Shown here: positions 41,752 to 50,363 of the stretch, piece after piece
Position numbering within the stretch: position 1 is the first letter of the stretch
How the letters are laid out: each line of letters starts with the position of its first letter
From: Streptomyces mashuensis
GTDB lineage: Bacteria > Actinomycetota > Actinomycetes > Streptomycetales > Streptomycetaceae
Assembly: GCF_014654785.1 (NCBI RefSeq)
Contig: NZ_BNBD01000005.1
Coordinates: 407,799-471,798 of the forward strand
Reading direction: 5' to 3'
DNA length: 64,000 bases
The notes under the pieces: generated by a model
The model's database searches: none
Told to the model about the DNA's origin: nothing
The model's input: the letters and a program-made list of their open reading frames with translations, nothing else
Translations under genes and position numbers: made by a program

Positions 41752-41847
41752 GGGGGGAAAACGGGGGAGCACGGGGGAATCGCGGGGGGACCCTACGGGG
41801 GAAACGGGGGGAAAACGGGGGAAACAACGGGGGGACTTACGGGGGAA
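41752..41847 (+). repeat. Array of nine G-runs downstream of sigQ
   Basis: About 95 bases contain nine runs of five or six G separated by five to eight mostly A/C bases, with a recurring ACGGGGGAAA unit. It lies between the sigQ stop and a hairpin terminator. Such spacing can form several stacked G-quadruplexes in the sigQ transcript or the coding strand of the DNA. No coding potential is seen. Confidence 0.8.
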
Positions 41848-41849
41848 AG

Positions 41850-41892
41850 CAGCGCGGGTGCGGCCGTCGGGGGGACGGTCGCACCCGCGCTG
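41850..41892. terminator. Hairpin terminator between sigQ and the convergent kinase gene
   Basis: CAGCGCGGGTGCG at 41850-41862 pairs with CGCACCCGCGCTG at 41880-41892 and the stem continues inward with CCGTC/GACGG around a G-rich loop. It serves both convergent genes. Confidence 0.8.
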
Positions 41893-41930
41893 TCGTGCTG
41901 TTCCCACAGACCCGGGGTGCCTTCCGGGCG

Positions 41931-42602
41931 TCAGGCGGGGACGTTGGCCTCCGGCACCGGCCGGGCGGCCGCGGGCCGGGCCGGCACCGTCTCGCGGTGC
42001 CCGGCGGCCGCCGCCGCGATGCGGCCCATGGCCGTCTCCTGGCCGCACGCGAAGGCGCCCAGCGCCGTCTGCCGGGCCACGATGTCGCGCTCGGCGCGCA
42101 TCAGCCGCAGTCCGCGCCGTACGAGCGTGGGCACCGGCTTGCGCGCCTCGCGCAGGTCGCGCAGCAGGCGCCGGCGGAACGTGGTGGACGGCCGGCCGCG
42201 CAGGCACAGGGCGTCGGCGAGGTGACCGAGGTCGCGGCAGGCGTCGATGATGTCGGCGGCGAAGACGCCCTCGGCGACGAACACGGGCGTGCGGCCGATG
42301 TCGAGCAGCGTCTCGCCCACGCGCGAGCTGGTGGAGATGTCGTACAGCGGCACTTGGGCGCGGGCCGTGCGGCACAGCGAGTCGATCGCGGCCACGGCCG
42401 CCTCGGCGTCCCAGGAGAGCGGCGAGTCCCAGTCCGTGGCGCTGCCGTCGGCGAGCAGCGGCAGCGTCGGGTCGTGCCCCTCCTTGTAGAAGTCGTCGAG
42501 GTTGAGCACGGGCAGGCCGGTGCGGGCGGCCAGGGACGACTTGCCGGAACCGGACGGACCGGTCAGCAGGACGACGCGCGCGGAGGGCAGGAGGGAAGTC
42601 AC
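41931..42602 (-). CDS. Uridine kinase-like P-loop protein
   Basis: This 223-residue P-loop kinase has Walker A GPSGSGKSS near residue 15, NLDDFYKEGHDPTLP with the metal-binding Asp pair, PLYDIS and VFVAEGVFAADII. This order matches uridine kinase/phosphoribulokinase-like enzymes, which phosphorylate nucleosides. The C-terminal 60 residues are Ala/Arg rich. GTG 42602 gives MTSLLPSARVVLL. Given the surrounding nucleoside genes, a pyrimidine salvage kinase is reasonable. The substrate is not proven. Confidence 0.8.
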   Translation of the reverse strand: MTSLLPSARVVLLTGPSGSGKSSLAARTGLPVLNLDDFYKEGHDPTLPLLADGSATDWDSPLSWDAEAAVAAIDSLCRTARAQVPLYDISTSSRVGETLLDIGRTPVFVAEGVFAADIIDACRDLGHLADALCLRGRPSTTFRRRLLRDLREARKPVPTLVRRGLRLMRAERDIVARQTALGAFACGQETAMGRIAAAAAGHRETVPARPAAARPVPEANVPA

Positions 42603-42721
42603 GGAACACCAGTGTGAGGCATTGGGCCGGACGGGGGAGCCCCCTGGGTCGGGGCGTGCGCGGTGCGTGGTCGTTCCACTACGTTGCGTTGTCGATCCGT
42701 CCCTTCTCACGGCAGGTGATC

Positions 42722-43216
42722 ATGGCCTCCCACGCACGACACGCACGTCCCGTGTCCTCCCCTTCGCCGCGGCTCCGCCGCACCGTCGCCCGCCTCGGGC
42801 TGACCGTCTCGGCGGGCGCGGCGCTCGCCGCCGCCGGCGCCGCCGAAGCCCACGCCAGCCCCCAGGTGCCGAGCGCGACGCTGGGCCGCACGGACGTCGG
42901 GGCGGCCTTCGAGGGCACCGGCATCGCGCTGGAGAAGTCGGTCGAGGGCCTGTCCCCGGTGGTCAAGTCGTTCAAGTACCACCCGCTCGCGGCCACGGGC
43001 GTCGACCCGCTGGACAACGGCGCCAGCACCCAGGTCTCCAACTTCAAGCCGGTGGGCACCCGGCTGGTCACCGCGCCGGTCACCGACCGGGGCCAGGTGC
43101 AGGACCTCCCGGTGGCGGGCCAGGCGCTGGGCGTCCTGCCCGGCGGCACGACCCCGGCCGGCGCCCCCGCTGCGGCCCCGGCCGCCCTGGGCCCCCTGTC
43201 TCTGAACGCCCGCTGA
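42722..43216 (+). CDS. Small secreted protein of unknown function
   Basis: This 164-residue protein has an Arg-rich N-terminus (about 30 residues), a hydrophobic Ala core and a probable signal cleavage after AEAHA near residue 43. Two Arg clusters before the core are not a clear RR-motif, so Sec export is likelier than Tat. The mature portion (VPSATLGRTDVGAAFEGTGIALEKSVEGLSPVVKSFKYHPLAATGVDPLDNG) lacks Cys and catalytic motifs. ATG 42722 gives the complete signal. It is convergent with the aldehyde dehydrogenase genes across a hairpin. Confidence 0.75.
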   Translation: MASHARHARPVSSPSPRLRRTVARLGLTVSAGAALAAAGAAEAHASPQVPSATLGRTDVGAAFEGTGIALEKSVEGLSPVVKSFKYHPLAATGVDPLDNGASTQVSNFKPVGTRLVTAPVTDRGQVQDLPVAGQALGVLPGGTTPAGAPAAAPAALGPLSLNAR

Positions 43217-43240
43217 TTACGGGCCGGCCGCGGGACGACG

Positions 43241-43270
43241 ACGGCGGCTCCCCGGAAGGGGAGCCGCCGT
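43241..43270. terminator. Bidirectional hairpin terminator
   Basis: ACGGCGGCTCCCC at 43241-43253 pairs with GGGGAGCCGCCGT at 43258-43270 around a GGAA loop, between the secreted-protein gene and the convergent aldehyde dehydrogenase gene. Confidence 0.85.
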
Positions 43271-43294
43271 GCGTGCGTCAGGGGGCGGAAGCCG

Positions 43295-44179
43295 TCAGTA
43301 CGACGAGCCGCCGGCGCCCAGCGAACCGGTGGGGTGCCACACGGTCTTCGTCTCCAGGAACGCCATCAGGCGCTTCGTGCCCGGGTCGGCGGACCAGTCC
43401 ACAGGCTGTGGACGGACGACGCGCTTGAGGTTGTCCGCGGCGGCGACCTCGAGCTCCTTCGCCAGCTCGGCACCGGCACCGGCCAGGTCGACCGCGTTGA
43501 CGTCCTGGTGCGCGGCCAGCGACGGGAAGATCTCCGCCGCCCGGCCCGACAGGATGTTCACGACACCGCCGGGCACGTCCGACGTGGCCAGCACCTCGCC
43601 CAGCGACAGGGCGGGCAGCGGCGCCTTCTCCGAGGCCACCACGACGACCGCGTTACCACCGGCGATCACCGGGGCGATCACGGAGACCAGGCCCAGGAAC
43701 GACGACTCCTGCGGCGCCACGACGGCCACCACACCGGTCGGCTCGGGCGAGGAGACGTTGAAGAACGGCCCGGCGACGGGGTTGGTGCCCCCGGCGATCT
43801 GGGCGATCTTGTCGGTCCAGCCCGCGTACCAGACCCAGCGGTCGATCGCGGCGTCCACCTGCGCGGCGGCCTTGGCCTTCGACAGCCCCTCGGCGTCCGC
43901 GACCTCGGCCACGAACTGGTCCCGGCGGCCCTCCAGCATCTCGGCGACGCGGTAGAGGACCTGGCCACGGTTGTACGCGGTCGCACCGGACCAGGCGCCG
44001 AACGCCTTGCGGGCCGCGACGACGGCGTCCCGCGCGTCCTTGCGGGAGGACAGCGGGGCGTTGGCGAGCCAGTTGCCCTTGGAGTCGGTCACCTCGTACA
44101 CCCGCCCGCTCTCGGACCGGGGGAACTTGCCCCCGACGAACAGCTTGTAGGTCTTGAGAACACTGAGCCGATCAGACAT
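43295..44179 (-). CDS. Short aldehyde dehydrogenase-like protein lacking catalytic residues
   Basis: This 294-residue protein covers the NAD-binding part of the aldehyde dehydrogenase fold (KLFVGGKFPRSESGRVYEV, AFGAWSGATAYNRGQVLYRVAEMLE, VVAPQESSFLGLVSVIAPVIAGGNAVVVVASEKAPLPAL, GVVNILSG) and then jumps to a divergent end. The catalytic Glu (ELGGK segment) and Cys (GQxC segment) of normal 470-500 residue enzymes are absent. ATG 44179 overlaps the full-length enzyme's end by eight bases, so the pair is co-translated. It probably forms a regulatory or structural partner of that enzyme rather than an independent catalyst. Confidence 0.82.
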   Translation of the reverse strand: MSDRLSVLKTYKLFVGGKFPRSESGRVYEVTDSKGNWLANAPLSSRKDARDAVVAARKAFGAWSGATAYNRGQVLYRVAEMLEGRRDQFVAEVADAEGLSKAKAAAQVDAAIDRWVWYAGWTDKIAQIAGGTNPVAGPFFNVSSPEPTGVVAVVAPQESSFLGLVSVIAPVIAGGNAVVVVASEKAPLPALSLGEVLATSDVPGGVVNILSGRAAEIFPSLAAHQDVNAVDLAGAGAELAKELEVAAADNLKRVVRPQPVDWSADPGTKRLMAFLETKTVWHPTGSLGAGGSSY

Positions 44180-45602
44180 CGAGGTAGGCCTCCAGACCGT
44201 GACGACCGCCCTCGCGCCCGAAACCGGACTCCTTGTACCCACCGAAGGGCGACGTGGGATCGAACTTGTTGAACGTGTTGGCCCAGACGACGCCCGCACG
44301 CAGCTTGTCGGCGACCGCCAGCATGCGCGAGCCCTTCTCCGTCCAGATGCCCGCCGACAGCCCGTACTGGCTGTTGTTGGCCTTGGCGACGGCCTCGCCC
44401 GGCGTGCGGAACGTCAGCACGGACAGCACCGGGCCGAAGATCTCCTCGCGGGCGATGCGGTGCGCCTGCGAGACGCCCGTGAACAGCGTCGGGGCGAACC
44501 AGTAGCCGTTCTCCGGCAGCTCGCACGCCGGCGCCCAGCGCTCGGCGCCCTCGGCGACGCCGCTGTCGGCCAGCTCGGTGATGCGGGCCAGCTGCTCGGC
44601 GGAGTTGATGGCACCGACGTCGGTGTTCTTGTCCAGCGGGTCGCCCACGCGCAGCGTGGACATCCGGCGCTTCAGGGCGTCCAGCAGCTCGTCCTGGACC
44701 GACTCCTGCACCAGGAGGCGCGAGCCCGCGCAGCAGACCTGGCCCTGGTTGAAGAAGATGCCGTTGATGATCCCCTCGACGGCCTGGTCGATCGGCGCGT
44801 CGTCGAAGACGATGTTGGCGCCCTTGCCGCCGAGCTCCAGCGTCAGCTTCTTGTCCGTGCCGGCGACGGTACGGGCGATCTGCTTGCCGACGGCGGTGGA
44901 GCCGGTGAAGGCGACCTTGTCGATGCCGTCGTGCGCGACGAGCGCGGCACCGGTCGAGCCGTCGCCGGTGAGGATGTTGACGACACCCTTCGGCAGGCCG
45001 GCCTGGCGGCAGATGTCGGCGAAGAACAGCGCCGAGAGGGGGGTGGTCTCGGCGGGCTTCAGCACGACGGTGTTGCCCGCGGCCAGCGCCGGGGCGATCT
45101 TCCACGCGAGCATCAGCAGCGGGAAGTTCCACGGGATGACCTGGCCGGCGACGCCCAGCGGCTTCGGGTCCGGCCCGAAGCCGGCGTGCTCCAGCTTGTC
45201 GGCCCAGCCCGCGTAGTAGAAGAAGTGCGCGGCGACCAGCGGGAGGTCCGCGTCGCGGGTCTCCTTGATCGGCTTGCCGTTGTCGAGCGTCTCCAGGACG
45301 GCGAGCTCGCGGGAGCGCTCCTGGATGATCCGCGCGATGCGGAACAGGTACTTGGCGCGCTCGGAACCGGGCAGCGCCGACCACTTCTCGAACGCCTTGC
45401 GCGCGGCCTTCACGGCGGTGTCGACGTCGTCGGCGGACGCCTGGGCGACCTCGGAGAGAACCTCCTCGGTCGAGGGGGAAACGGTCTTGAAGACCTTCCC
45501 GTCGGACGCCTCGCGGAACTCGCCGTCGATGAACAGCCCGTAGGAGGGGGCGATGTCGACGACCGAACGCGACTCGGGCGCGGGTGCGTAGTCAAAGGCC
45601 AT
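44172..45602 (-). CDS. Aldehyde dehydrogenase
   Basis: This 476-residue NAD(P)-dependent aldehyde dehydrogenase has VIPWNFPLLMLAWKIAPALAAGN, FTGSTAVGKQIA, the base-bearing LELGGKGANIVFDDA (Glu) and the catalytic Cys in NQGQVCCAGSRLLV, with EEIFGPVLSV and GGYKESGFGREGG at the end. The stop of deoC lies just upstream on the same strand (three bases), giving a deoC - ALDH - short ALDH operon. DeoC releases acetaldehyde, so oxidation of acetaldehyde to acetate is the likely job. Other aldehydes are possible. Confidence 0.92.
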   Translation of the reverse strand: MAFDYAPAPESRSVVDIAPSYGLFIDGEFREASDGKVFKTVSPSTEEVLSEVAQASADDVDTAVKAARKAFEKWSALPGSERAKYLFRIARIIQERSRELAVLETLDNGKPIKETRDADLPLVAAHFFYYAGWADKLEHAGFGPDPKPLGVAGQVIPWNFPLLMLAWKIAPALAAGNTVVLKPAETTPLSALFFADICRQAGLPKGVVNILTGDGSTGAALVAHDGIDKVAFTGSTAVGKQIARTVAGTDKKLTLELGGKGANIVFDDAPIDQAVEGIINGIFFNQGQVCCAGSRLLVQESVQDELLDALKRRMSTLRVGDPLDKNTDVGAINSAEQLARITELADSGVAEGAERWAPACELPENGYWFAPTLFTGVSQAHRIAREEIFGPVLSVLTFRTPGEAVAKANNSQYGLSAGIWTEKGSRMLAVADKLRAGVVWANTFNKFDPTSPFGGYKESGFGREGGRHGLEAYLDV

Positions 45603-45605
45603 GGG

Positions 45606-46613
45606 TCAGTCCACCGTCACGTAGTCGGGGCCGGAGTAACGCCCGGTGCTCAGCTTCTGCCGCTGCATCAGCAGGTCGTTGAGGAGGCTGGAGGCACCGA
45701 ACCGGAACCATTCGTTGGTCAGCCACTGCTCGCCGACGGTCTCGTTGACCAGCACGAGGAACTTCAGGGCGTCCTTGGTGGTACGGATGCCGCCGGCGGG
45801 CTTCACGCCGACCTGCACGCCGGTCAGCGCGTGGAAATCACGCACGGCCTCCAGCATGAGCAGCGTGTTGGCGGGGGTGGCGTTGACGGCCACCTTGCCG
45901 GTGGAGGTCTTGATGAAGTCGGCCCCGGCGAGCATGCCCAGCCAGGAGGCGCGGCGGATGTTGTCGTACGTCGACAGCTCGCCGGTCTCGAAGATGACCT
46001 TCAGGCGGGCAGCCGTGCCGTCCTCGCGGCGGCAGGCGTCCTTGACGGCCTTGATCTCCTCGTAGACCTTCAGGTAGTGCCCGGCCAGGAAGGCGCCCCG
46101 GTCGATCACCATGTCGATCTCGTGGGCACCGGCCGCGACGGCGTCCTTGGTGTCGGCCAGCTTCACCGGCAGGGCCGCACGGCCCGCGGGGAAGGCGGTG
46201 GCGACGGACGCGACCTTCACGTCCGAGCCGCGCACGGCCTCGGCCGCGGTGGCCACCATGTCGGGGTAGACGCAGACGGCGGCGGTGCGCGGGGTGCCGC
46301 GGTCCGTCGGGTCCGGGTTGAGGGCCTTGGCGCACAGCGCCCGGACCTTGCCCGGGGTGTCCGCGCCCTCGAGGGTCGTCAGGTCGATCATGGAGATCGC
46401 CAGGTCGATGGCGTACGCCTTCGCCGTCGTCTTGATCGAGCGGGTGCCGAGCGCGGCGGCGCGGCCCTCCAGCCCGACCGGGTCGACGCCCGGGAGGCCG
46501 TGCAGGAAGCGGCGCAGCGCGCCGTCGGAGGCGGTCACGTCCGCCATCGACGCCAGTCGCTCCGCGGCCTCGTTGCTGGGGGAAGGGAACTTTGAGGGTG
46601 GGGACATGGTCAC
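45606..46613 (-). CDS. deoC: Deoxyribose-phosphate aldolase
   Basis: This enzyme cleaves 2-deoxyribose-5-phosphate to glyceraldehyde-3-phosphate and acetaldehyde. The 335-residue protein is of the longer eukaryote-like DeoC type: SIDLTTLEG-like start (ISMIDLTTLEGADTPGKV), VCVYPDMV, VASVATAFPAGRA, VIFETGELSTYDNI, the Schiff-base Lys in GADFIKTSTGKV and VGVKPAGGIRTTKDA. GTG 46613 is chosen because it coincides with the transcript start predicted from TATGCT (46625-46620). ATG 46607 is two codons in. No ribosome site is visible, in keeping with a leaderless message. It heads the operon with two aldehyde dehydrogenase genes. Confidence 0.93.
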   Translation of the reverse strand: MTMSPPSKFPSPSNEAAERLASMADVTASDGALRRFLHGLPGVDPVGLEGRAAALGTRSIKTTAKAYAIDLAISMIDLTTLEGADTPGKVRALCAKALNPDPTDRGTPRTAAVCVYPDMVATAAEAVRGSDVKVASVATAFPAGRAALPVKLADTKDAVAAGAHEIDMVIDRGAFLAGHYLKVYEEIKAVKDACRREDGTAARLKVIFETGELSTYDNIRRASWLGMLAGADFIKTSTGKVAVNATPANTLLMLEAVRDFHALTGVQVGVKPAGGIRTTKDALKFLVLVNETVGEQWLTNEWFRFGASSLLNDLLMQRQKLSTGRYSGPDYVTVD

Positions 46614-46619
46614 CAGATG

Positions 46620-46638
46620 AGCATATCTACGCGCGTAG
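46620..46638 (-). promoter_or_regulatory. CTACGCGCGTAG operator and TATGCT -10 box of deoC
   Basis: The intact palindrome occupies 46627-46638. On the minus strand TATGCT (46625-46620) lies one base downstream of it, six bases before GTG 46613. This geometry mirrors the adenosine deaminase promoter and supports repression by a common regulator. Confidence 0.72.
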
Positions 46639-46735
46639 CGCGTGTCACCCCTTGCCAGAGCACGGTTCGGCCACACTCTCCGCACCCCGCCTTCCGCCCT
46701 TCGGCGGGCGGTACGCGTGGGGCAGAATCGGCGCC

Positions 46736-47353
46736 ATGACAGGCTCGAGCTCCCCGAAGGCACCCGAACACGCCGATCGGTCCTACCGCTCGCCCGGGGG
46801 CATCGCCGCCGGCGTGCTGCTGCTGGCGCTGGCCGCGTGGCTGGGCGGCGACGCGATCGTACGCGGCGAGGGCCGCACGCCGTGGCTGGCGCTCGCGGGC
46901 CTGCTCTGCGTGGTGCCGCTCGTCATCGCCTTCACGGTACGCCCTGCGGTGTGGGCGGGGGAGGACCGGCTGCTCGTACGGAACCCCTTCCGCACGGTCA
47001 CCCTGCCGTGGGCCTCCGTCGAGGCCGTACGTGCGGGGTACTCCAGCGAGGTGCTGGCGGCCGGCCGCACGTACCAGCTGTGGGCGATCCCCGTCTCCCT
47101 GCGCCAGCGCAAGCGCGCGGCGCGGCGCGTCTCGCGGGCGGCGGCGGAGGGCACGCCGCGCGTGGCGGCTGCTCAGGCGGGGCCCGAGCGTGCCCCCGCG
47201 GACCAGGCGATCGAGGATCTCCGCGGTCTCGCGGAACGCGGTGCGACGCGGGAGGGCGCGCAGGGTGTGCCTGCGGTGCGCTGGGCGTACGAACTGATCG
47301 CACCGTCGGTGGTGGGGCTGCTGCTGTTCGTGGGCCTGGCCACGTTTGCCTGA
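46736..47353 (+). CDS. PH-domain-like membrane protein
   Basis: This 205-residue protein has two N-terminal membrane helices (about 22-40 and 50-70). A small PH-like beta region follows (VWAGEDRLLVRNPFRTVTLPWASVEAVRAGYSSEVLAAGRTYQLWAIPVSL), typical of actinobacterial PH_6/bPH2 proteins. It ends with a charged linker and a C-terminal helix (LIAPSVVGLLLFVGLATF). ATG 46736 is preceded by a CAGAAT box. Its role is unknown. It is divergent from deoC and convergent with the next membrane protein gene. Confidence 0.78.
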   Translation: MTGSSSPKAPEHADRSYRSPGGIAAGVLLLALAAWLGGDAIVRGEGRTPWLALAGLLCVVPLVIAFTVRPAVWAGEDRLLVRNPFRTVTLPWASVEAVRAGYSSEVLAAGRTYQLWAIPVSLRQRKRAARRVSRAAAEGTPRVAAAQAGPERAPADQAIEDLRGLAERGATREGAQGVPAVRWAYELIAPSVVGLLLFVGLATFA

Positions 47354-47399
47354 CGGCGGGCGGGGCGGCCCCTCCGGCCCCTCCGGCCTCTCCGCCCCC

Positions 47400-48344
47400 T
47401 CAGCCGCGCAGCGTCACCCCGTACCGCGTCCGCAGCCGCCGCACCTCGAACCACGCCACCGCCGTCACCGACGCCGGTCCCCCCAGCACGGTGCACACCT
47501 GCACCAACGGCGGACCCGGCGGCATTCCGCCCGTCAGCAGCCCGATCCCCGCGAACTCCCACACCAGCACCCCCGTCAGCAGCGCCGGCAGCACCGCGTG
47601 CACCTCCGCCGCCCGGAACGCCGTCCGCACCACCACCGACGTCGCGAACAGCACGAAGAACAGCGCCCACACAACCGGCAGCAGCACCACGAACAGCACG
47701 ACGCCCTGCGTCAGCTGCGCCACGTACATCAGCGCCACGGCCCCCGTGAACGCCCCGAAGTACTGCGCGGCCGACCGCACCGCCGGCCGCAGCCGGCCGC
47801 GCATCGCGGCGCGCTCGGCCGGCGGCACGTACCGCAGCAGCACCGCGACCACCACCGGCGCACTGACGAGCAGCAGCCACGGCGTGATCACCAGCCGCAG
47901 GAAGAACTGCTGCTCGGCCTGGTCCCAGTCGTCCGGCCGGCCGTAGGCGACGAGCAGCAGGAAGGACATGCCGGCGGCCACCCACGCGCGCGCCTTCTGG
48001 ATGCGGACGACGTCGGGGTCGTGAATGCGCTGGTGGCCACTGGCGGGGAAGACCCGCCGGGCCTGCCGCCGGGCGGACCGCGCGAGCGGGTACAGCACCG
48101 GCACGGACATGAGGAACGGCCCGAGCGTGAACAGCAGGACGACGATCAGGCACCCGTTGAGCCGCCGCACGTAGCCGACCAGCTCGCGCAGCGTGGGCCA
48201 CTCGTCCTCCCGCATCCGTCGCCACAGCGGCATGGGCGGCGCGGGCGGCACGTGCGGCATCGGCCCGCCGTAGGGCGGCCACAGCGGCGGCGGTGGTGCG
48301 GGCGGCTGATACGGCTGGAACGGATCCGGACCCCCGTAAACCAT
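47400..48344 (-). CDS. Multi-pass membrane protein of unknown function
   Basis: This 314-residue protein starts with a Pro-rich cytoplasmic segment (about 1-45), then about seven hydrophobic segments (LIVVLLFTLGPFLMSVPVLYPL, WLLLVSAPVVVAVLLRYV, GVVLFVVLLPVVWALFFVLFATSVVV and others). No catalytic or transport motif is recognised. ATG 48344 has GGAGGAGG upstream. It is divergent from the caspase-like protease gene, with 150 bases in between, so it might be the membrane component of that locus or simply a neighbour. Confidence 0.65.
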   Translation of the reverse strand: MVYGGPDPFQPYQPPAPPPPLWPPYGGPMPHVPPAPPMPLWRRMREDEWPTLRELVGYVRRLNGCLIVVLLFTLGPFLMSVPVLYPLARSARRQARRVFPASGHQRIHDPDVVRIQKARAWVAAGMSFLLLVAYGRPDDWDQAEQQFFLRLVITPWLLLVSAPVVVAVLLRYVPPAERAAMRGRLRPAVRSAAQYFGAFTGAVALMYVAQLTQGVVLFVVLLPVVWALFFVLFATSVVVRTAFRAAEVHAVLPALLTGVLVWEFAGIGLLTGGMPPGPPLVQVCTVLGGPASVTAVAWFEVRRLRTRYGVTLRG

Positions 48345-48495
48345 GAACGTGTCCTCCTCCGGACGATGGCTGAAAAACGCCGGGAGGACAGTCAACTCCC
48401 GTCAGGGACGCGGCACATGGGATTTGGCGAAGTTGCCCGGCCCGCACCCCGGAAACACCCCGCCCACACCCACCCACCCCTGGCACCATCGCGTC

Positions 48496-50349
48496 ATGCG
48501 CACCGTGTACGCCCTGATCGTGGGCATCGACGACTACAGCACCCGGGACACGCTGAAGGGCTGCGTCAACGACGCAAGGGCGGCGGAGACCTGGTTACGG
48601 CAGCAGCGCGGCGTCCGGCACGCCATCCTGCCCCTGCACGACGAACACGCCACGAAGGCCGCCGTGCTGCGGGGCATCCAACGGCACCTGGGCCGCGCCG
48701 GCGCGGGCGACACGGCGCTGCTGTGGTTCAGCGGCCACGGCAGCCAGGAGTCCACGCGCGACCCGCGCGAGGGCACGGGCATGTGCCAGGCCCTCGTCTG
48801 CCACGACAGCCTCCAGCCGGGCGGCCAGCCGCTTCTCCAGGACCAGGAGCTCGGCGCGCTGCTCGACCGCATCGCGGCCCGCGGCACGCACGTCGTCGCC
48901 GTCCTCGACTCCTGTTTCTCCGGCGGTGCGACCCGTGAGGACGGCGGCCCCCGGGCGAGGGGCGTGGCGTGGCGCCCGTGGTGGCACACGGCCACCGGCA
49001 CCACCGGTACGCGGGACGGCGGCGGCAACGGCCCCGAGCCACGGCGCCACGTCCTGCTGGCGGCCTGCCGACCCCAGGAACTGGCGAACGAGGACCTCCT
49101 CGACGGGGCGTGGCGCGGTTACTTCAGCCACGCGCTGCTGCACGCCCTGGACACGCTGGGCCCCACCGCGACGTACGGCGGGGTGCACGCCCTGGTGGAG
49201 GAGCGGGTGCGCAGCCTCAGTGGCCGGGTCCAGCACCCCGAGCTGCGCGGCCCGCACGACGGGCGCTTCCTGACCGGCGAGGCCCTGCCCACGTCGCCGT
49301 TCCTGCTCCGCCACACGGCGTCGGGCTGGGAGGTCGACTGCGGCTACGCGCACGGGCTGCGGGCGCCCGGCGCAGAGTTCACGCTGCTGGACCGGCCGGG
49401 CGGCGGCCGCAGGGTCGTCGTACGGGACGTGGGCCCGGAGTCGTCCCGCGTGGAGCCGGCGGGCTGGCGCCCGGGGCCGGCGGACCGCGAGGGCGTGCAC
49501 GCGGTGACGCCGTCGGCGCTGGCGTTCCCGCCGGCAGCGGTGACGGTGGTGGGGGAGCGGGGCGCGGTACGGCTGCTGTCGGCGGCGATCAGCGGCGAGC
49601 CGCTGCTGACGCGGGACGGCGGGAACGGTCTGCCGCTGAGGGTGGAGGCGACGGCCGACGGCTGGGCGAGGGTGTCGGGCGGCGCCGGCCGGGACCTGCC
49701 CCCTCTCCCCCTGCGGACCGCGACCGACGCGGCCCGCGTGGCCGGCTGCCTGGCGCACATCACGCGCTGGCACCACATCAGGGACCTCACCAACCCCGAC
49801 CCGTACCTGTCGGCGCTGGTGCGCATCACCGTCGACAAGCCGCTGGTGGGCGACCTGACCCGCACCGCGACCGGCGACCCGGTGCTCCGCTACACGCGGG
49901 GCGGCCGCGAGCCGCAGGCGCGGGTGCGGATCCACAACGACTCGGACCGCATGCTCTGGTGCGTGCTGCTCGACCTGACGGACAGCTACGGCTGCAACGC
50001 GACGGCGCTCTACGAGGGCGACTTCGTCAAGCCGGGCGGTACGGCCCTGGCGCGGCGCGGCGAACCGGTGTGGTTCCACCTGCCGCCGGGCCGGACGGTG
50101 GTGCGGGGCGCGTCGGCCACGGACTGGCTGAAGCTGATCGTCACGGAGAACGAACTCAACACGGCCCCGTTCCGGCTGCCGGCGTGGTCCCCGGACGCCC
50201 CACCGCCGTCCCGGTCCGCTGCCGGCCCGGCCTCGGCCGGCCTGCTCCACCTGTCCCCGCCCCAGGGCACGCGGGACGCGGGCGGCCCGGCCCACGGGGT
50301 GGGCCGCTGGGGCACGGCGACGGCGGTGGTACGGACGGAAGTCCCGTAG
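48496..50349 (+). CDS. Caspase-family (metacaspase-like) protease with C-terminal sensor-like region
   Basis: This 617-residue protein has an N-terminal peptidase C14 domain: YALIVGIDDYSTRDTLKGCVNDARA, catalytic His81 in WFSGHGSQE and Cys140 in VVAVLDSCFSGG. The C-terminal 350 residues are beta-rich, with RVRIHNDSDRMLWCVLLDLTDSYGCNATALYEGDF resembling the DUF4384-like region attached to bacterial caspases. Bacterial caspase-like proteases act in programmed death and phage defence or in signalling. Codon 34 is TTA (48595), implying bldA-dependent translation. It is convergent with the CHAT-protease operon, only 14 bases between stops, suggesting one functional locus. Confidence 0.86.
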   Translation: MRTVYALIVGIDDYSTRDTLKGCVNDARAAETWLRQQRGVRHAILPLHDEHATKAAVLRGIQRHLGRAGAGDTALLWFSGHGSQESTRDPREGTGMCQALVCHDSLQPGGQPLLQDQELGALLDRIAARGTHVVAVLDSCFSGGATREDGGPRARGVAWRPWWHTATGTTGTRDGGGNGPEPRRHVLLAACRPQELANEDLLDGAWRGYFSHALLHALDTLGPTATYGGVHALVEERVRSLSGRVQHPELRGPHDGRFLTGEALPTSPFLLRHTASGWEVDCGYAHGLRAPGAEFTLLDRPGGGRRVVVRDVGPESSRVEPAGWRPGPADREGVHAVTPSALAFPPAAVTVVGERGAVRLLSAAISGEPLLTRDGGNGLPLRVEATADGWARVSGGAGRDLPPLPLRTATDAARVAGCLAHITRWHHIRDLTNPDPYLSALVRITVDKPLVGDLTRTATGDPVLRYTRGGREPQARVRIHNDSDRMLWCVLLDLTDSYGCNATALYEGDFVKPGGTALARRGEPVWFHLPPGRTVVRGASATDWLKLIVTENELNTAPFRLPAWSPDAPPPSRSAAGPASAGLLHLSPPQGTRDAGGPAHGVGRWGTATAVVRTEVP

Positions 50350-50363
50350 ACGGTGGGGCCGGG

